Below are positions 61,055 through 64,000 of a stretch of DNA of 64,000 bases, piece by piece. Position numbers and translations under genes: made by a program. The notes under the pieces are model-generated. The model saw only the letters and a list, made by a program, of their open reading frames with translations. It was not told where the DNA came from and did no database searches. Every line of letters begins with the position of its first letter. Position 1 is the stretch's first letter. The stretch covers positions 1 to 64,000 of the forward strand of contig DLRW01000043.1 of NCBI GenBank assembly GCA_002501205.1, written 5' to 3'. This DNA comes from Flavobacteriales bacterium UBA7878. GTDB taxonomy: Bacteria > Bacteroidota > Bacteroidia > Flavobacteriales > Schleiferiaceae.

Positions 61055-62494
61055 GTGAAAAAGCAATTACGACATATCGAGGATTTTGTCCGCAGTAAAT
61101 TGGGTCTTCTGGATGGAGATTCCCAAACGGACTGGCTGGATTTTGAGCGCAAATTGCGTCGGGCTACGCGCATCCGACAAATGAAGCGCGTGGCAGGGAT
61201 GGTGAGCGTCTTGCTCCTCCTGGGCTTTAGCCAAACATTTATTAGTGGTGATTGGCCGCTTACGCGAGATCAGGAGCAGGCTTTCGATGCTCCGGTTCAG
61301 GAAACCAAAAATAAACCCGCGAATAAAGTGGAGCAGGAGCCCGAAAATGCCAAATCTCTGGAAGTACTTCGAACTCCGGCATCTAATAATCAAGTGGTGG
61401 ATTTGGAGCAGAATTCCATTCCAGAGCAAAGTCGAAAATTGGAAGCTCCTCCTAAAATACTGAGTCAGAATAATCCTAAAGGTCCGGCGCAAGCTCAGGG
61501 CCCTTTGTTGGCTATGGCCGATGCGTCTGAAGTGGCGAGTGCTGAAAATACAGAGGATGAGGTCCTTGAGGAGTGGAGTTTGCAGGAAATCATTTCTCGT
61601 CCGGAACATCAGGCGAAAATCAAAGATTTACCTGCGGGCAGCATTCTAAAGGATGGTGAAAAGATTGGTGAAAGCCCTTTTCCTTTCGATTACGAATTAC
61701 CTAAAATGACCCTTAATGAAGATGATATTAAGGCCCGTAGCCCTGGTTTTAAACCTACCATTCAAGCTAGAACCGGACCTTATATTAGTCCCTTGCAAGA
61801 AAAGCGTCCCTGGTCGTACAGCCTGAACCTCTATCCCAATTTTGCCTTCCGCGAGTTTAAGATCGATCCTTTAAAGCGCTCTTTACTGCACAGCGATTTT
61901 ATTGATGCCATGCAGGCTTCTGAGACTTCCGGTGTTAACATCAATATCGGTTTGGAAATTAGCAAGCGTATCGGACCGATTACCTACCTAAATAGCGGAA
62001 TCGAGTATATTAATAATAGCTATAATGCGGAATTCGACTTCGTTAATTTCCGTCATGCCAACTTTAATGAAGATGGAGAGATCATTAACTACACCTTGTT
62101 GAAGGACCCGCAGCGTATTGCCTTTAGCGATCTCAATAGTTTTCACTTCCTAAACTTCCCCTTGAATATCAGCTACCAGCCCTGGGCTTCAGATCATCTT
62201 CGCATTAACCTCGAATTTGGCTTTAGCTTACTCTACTTCCTGGAAGCGCAAGGCTCTACCATCGACTATCGTACTCTGGAGCTTATCGATCTGGCTGATC
62301 GCAGCTACCGCAAGTATATGGCTTCCAGTAGCCTTAAATTAGGGGTACAGTATTATTTGAGCCCTAATATGAACATCGGGCTTGAACCTACCTTGATGTA
62401 CTTTACCAATAGTATTTATACCGAAGACTATCCTTTTGAGGTAATCCCTTATTCTATGGGTCTAAATCTTAATCTGCAAATGAAGTTGCAGTAA
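61055..62494 (+). CDS. Trans-envelope protein: cytoplasmic segment, membrane helix, linker and outer-membrane barrel
   Basis: A 479-residue protein from a GTG start. Residues 1-45 are a charged cytoplasmic segment (WLDFERKLRRA, the anti-sigma-type helix of this family), 46-64 a transmembrane helix, about 65-240 a Pro/Glu/Gln-rich periplasmic linker, and about 245-479 a porin-family beta barrel ending in LNLQMKLQ. Such proteins couple an inner-membrane sigma-binding segment to an outer-membrane barrel. Immediately downstream of the sigma gene (0-base gap), it is a likely anti-sigma factor that may report envelope state. Direct binding of the sigma factor is inference. Confidence 0.75.
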   Translation: MKKQLRHIEDFVRSKLGLLDGDSQTDWLDFERKLRRATRIRQMKRVAGMVSVLLLLGFSQTFISGDWPLTRDQEQAFDAPVQETKNKPANKVEQEPENAKSLEVLRTPASNNQVVDLEQNSIPEQSRKLEAPPKILSQNNPKGPAQAQGPLLAMADASEVASAENTEDEVLEEWSLQEIISRPEHQAKIKDLPAGSILKDGEKIGESPFPFDYELPKMTLNEDDIKARSPGFKPTIQARTGPYISPLQEKRPWSYSLNLYPNFAFREFKIDPLKRSLLHSDFIDAMQASETSGVNINIGLEISKRIGPITYLNSGIEYINNSYNAEFDFVNFRHANFNEDGEIINYTLLKDPQRIAFSDLNSFHFLNFPLNISYQPWASDHLRINLEFGFSLLYFLEAQGSTIDYRTLELIDLADRSYRKYMASSSLKLGVQYYLSPNMNIGLEPTLMYFTNSIYTEDYPFEVIPYSMGLNLNLQMKLQ

Positions 62495-63658
62495 TTAGAG
62501 CTTAGAAAGAGCATCTACCCCTCGCTCCAAAGTTTGATCATCCTTAGCAAAGCACAAGCGTAGTACTTTATTGTCGACAGGATCTCTGTAAAAGGGACTG
62601 AGCGGAATACTGGCTACTCCAAATTCAGTGGTAAGCCTTTCGGCGAAAGCCAACTCCGACTCTTGACTAATCTCAGAATAATCAATTAGCATAAAGTAGG
62701 TTCCCTCGCTGGCCAATGGTTTAAAGCGAGTGCGCTCCTTTAGATTATGAAAGAGCCAATCATGTTTTTCTTTAAAAAGCTTGCCGAGGCCATTCAAATC
62801 CAGATTGGGCAGATACTCAGCCAGGGCCCACTGTAAGGGGTGGTTAATGCTAAAAACAAAGTATTGATGCACCTTTTTAAACTCCCGCATCAGGTTTTCA
62901 GGCGCCAGGCAATAGCCAATTTTCCAGCCAGTAACATGCACCGTTTTTCCTAAGGAACCCACTACAAAGGAGCGTTTTCTTAATTCGGGGAACTGGCGGA
63001 CACTGCGTTTCTCTTTAGGGTCAAAAACTAAATGCTCATATACTTCATCGGCCAAAATGAGAATATTGGAATCGCTTACCAGCTCCTGTAATTTGAGGTA
63101 ATCATCTTCCTTCCAGGTGCGACCGCTGGGATTATGCGGACTGTTAATGATGATCATCTTGGTGCGATGGCTAATAAGCCTTTTTACCTGATCCCAGTCT
63201 ACATTATAATCGGGGTGCTGAAGTTTGATAGTGATAGGGCGACCTCCGTACAATTCAATCATGGGGAAGTAGGAATCGTAAGCGGGGCTAAAAACGATCA
63301 CTTCATCTCCCTCACGAATGGCGCAGGCCAGTGCTGTTCCCAAGGCTTGGGTAGCACCAGCGGTGATGCAAATTTCATTTTCAGCATGGTAGGGGCTGGC
63401 AAATTCCTGATCGCTTAGCTTGCAGAGTTCTTGCCGAAAGGCCAGATGTCCGGCCATAGGCGCGTATTGATGGGGCCCTTTATCAACGTAATAGTGAACT
63501 CGCTCGATTAATTCAGGGTCTACCGGTAAATCGGGAAAGCCTTGTGATAAGTTCACTGCCTTATGCTTATTTGCTAAGGCAGTCATTTTACTGAAAATGG
63601 TTTCCCCTACATGACTTAAGTTTCCGCTAAAGCTTAGCGGCTTATCGGAATCGGACAT
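62495..63658 (-). CDS. PLP-dependent aminotransferase (methionine/kynurenine type)
   Basis: A 387-residue fold-type I aminotransferase. ITAGATQALGTALACAI, the FSPAYDSYFPM and the NSPHNPSGRTW motifs, and the PLP Lys in VGSLGKTVHVTGWKIGY are readable, with the carboxylate-binding Arg near the end (LRLCFAKDD). The pattern AVNLSQGFPDLPVDPEL fits the YbdL/methionine aminotransferase and kynurenine-oxoglutarate transaminase group. ATG 63658 is preferred over a TTG at 63667. Convergent with the barrel gene with no gap, so the stops abut. Confidence 0.88.
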   Translation of the reverse strand: MSDSDKPLSFSGNLSHVGETIFSKMTALANKHKAVNLSQGFPDLPVDPELIERVHYYVDKGPHQYAPMAGHLAFRQELCKLSDQEFASPYHAENEICITAGATQALGTALACAIREGDEVIVFSPAYDSYFPMIELYGGRPITIKLQHPDYNVDWDQVKRLISHRTKMIIINSPHNPSGRTWKEDDYLKLQELVSDSNILILADEVYEHLVFDPKEKRSVRQFPELRKRSFVVGSLGKTVHVTGWKIGYCLAPENLMREFKKVHQYFVFSINHPLQWALAEYLPNLDLNGLGKLFKEKHDWLFHNLKERTRFKPLASEGTYFMLIDYSEISQESELAFAERLTTEFGVASIPLSPFYRDPVDNKVLRLCFAKDDQTLERGVDALSKL

Positions 63659-63718
63659 TTTGCACAATTTCGGTTCGTTTCTGTAAACCTCTGGTCTTAT
63701 TTCGGGTTGATTAAAAAT

Positions 63719-63853
63719 ATGCCAGCACCATCAACCGTAAAAACCAAAGAGCTAAGGTACGGAGAAGCACAGGTCTGCGAAAGCTTAATGGGTCTGGAAA
63801 ATCCCCTTTCCAAGCTTATGGAAAAACCTTTATCCAATATAGGTCCATGTTAA
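63719..63853 (+). CDS. Small ORF, unrecognised
   Basis: A 44-residue open frame from the ATG at 63719, ending in a TAA that overlaps the next frame's ATG by 7 bases, as in coupled genes. No family is recognisable and it may be non-coding. Included because of the overlap arrangement. Confidence 0.3.
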   Translation: MPAPSTVKTKELRYGEAQVCESLMGLENPLSKLMEKPLSNIGPC

Positions 63854-64000
63854 GGCATAGCCTCTATAGCCAAAGCTTTCGAGTATTGGAGCCTTTTTTT
63901 AAACAAGCGGGTTTTAGCTATGTTCCCCTGGCTTATCATTTTCGAAAGAACGAAGATTGGGGCTGGCAAATCATAAGTTTGAGTTTGGTTCAGCTTGGCG
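63847..64000 (+). CDS. Partial CDS, possibly DUF4304-like, cut by the window edge
   Basis: The frame opens at ATG 63847 and is uninterrupted to the window end (51 codons). The readable start SFRVLEPFFKQAGFSYVP followed by FRKNEDWGWQIISLSLV is reminiscent of DUF4304 and similar small proteins, but too little is present to assign it. Confidence 0.4.
   Translation, partial: MLRHSLYSQSFRVLEPFFKQAGFSYVPLAYHFRKNEDWGWQIISLSLVQLG

Overview
The window reads as the chromosome of a free-living member of the Bacteroidota, most likely an order Flavobacteriales (Cryomorphaceae/Schleiferiaceae-like) marine bacterium. This is inferred from family content: a DUF4292 lipoprotein, a zinc-finger-less DksA homologue, a long SecA without the SEC-C cysteines, a TonB receptor with an N-terminal carboxypeptidase-like domain and an FtsX/LolA-like cluster. 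Several start regions also carry the Bacteroidota promoter element TAnnTTTG, and Shine-Dalgarno sequences are mostly absent. Genes are dense, intergenic gaps are short and there is no insertion sequence, prophage, CRISPR array or rRNA operon. Only three gaps exceed 300 bases.

Layout. 1-963: the 3' end of a tRNA, its terminator, and lpxH. 911-7854: a metal-uptake locus with a TonB receptor divergent from a five-gene operon (DtxR/MntR-type regulator, TroA-like binding lipoprotein, ATPase, two permeases). One permease carries a fused DtxR-type metal-sensing domain, and two similar palindromes sit in the 52-base divergent promoter. 7972-9582: 2OG-Fe(II) oxygenase, acidic-tailed small protein, ICMT-like methyltransferase. 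9559-16340 (minus): an envelope operon of flippase, dUTPase, sugar nucleotidyltransferase, TPR protein, DUF4292 lipoprotein and EnvC-like degenerate LytM protein. 16466-21710: secreted M28 peptidase with PDZ domain, gpsA, an iodotyrosine-deiodinase-like flavoprotein, a polytopic membrane protein.

21707-27973 (minus): a TetR-controlled seven-gene operon with a LolA-like chaperone, two FtsX permeases, an ATPase, an outer-membrane barrel and a DUF3298-like lipoprotein. It is a candidate envelope lipid or lipoprotein exporter. 28043-38612: mostly housekeeping (patatin-barrel protein, uvrC, mutT, lipB, phosphoglucose/phosphomannose isomerase, lspA, dksA-like, ileS). 38613-39015: a gap with two diverged copies of a two-module repeat. 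39016-45043: accessory genes, notably a GluR0-like ligand-gated K+ channel, a HTH regulator with an ATPase, and a Cys-rich secreted pair.

45071-50000 (minus): a processive GT2 synthase fused to a glycosidase-like domain that lacks both catalytic glutamates, preceded by an intact glycosidase lipoprotein; a candidate exopolysaccharide system. 50306-53541: cation/proton antiporter, a phosphatase-fold protein without its catalytic cysteine, cobalamin adenosyltransferase, a DUF2795 protein. 53571-56832: a FIST-domain protein overlapping a soluble hybrid histidine kinase. 56974-64000: secA, an ECF-type sigma factor with a barrel protein that also has an inner-membrane segment, a PLP aminotransferase, and a small unrecognised pair at the right edge.

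All family assignments come from reading motifs and domain order; no search was run. The most interesting systems are the TetR/LolA/FtsX operon, the permease-sensor fusion with its twin operators, the glutamate-receptor-like channel, the synthase-pseudoglycosidase pair and the FIST-kinase pair.
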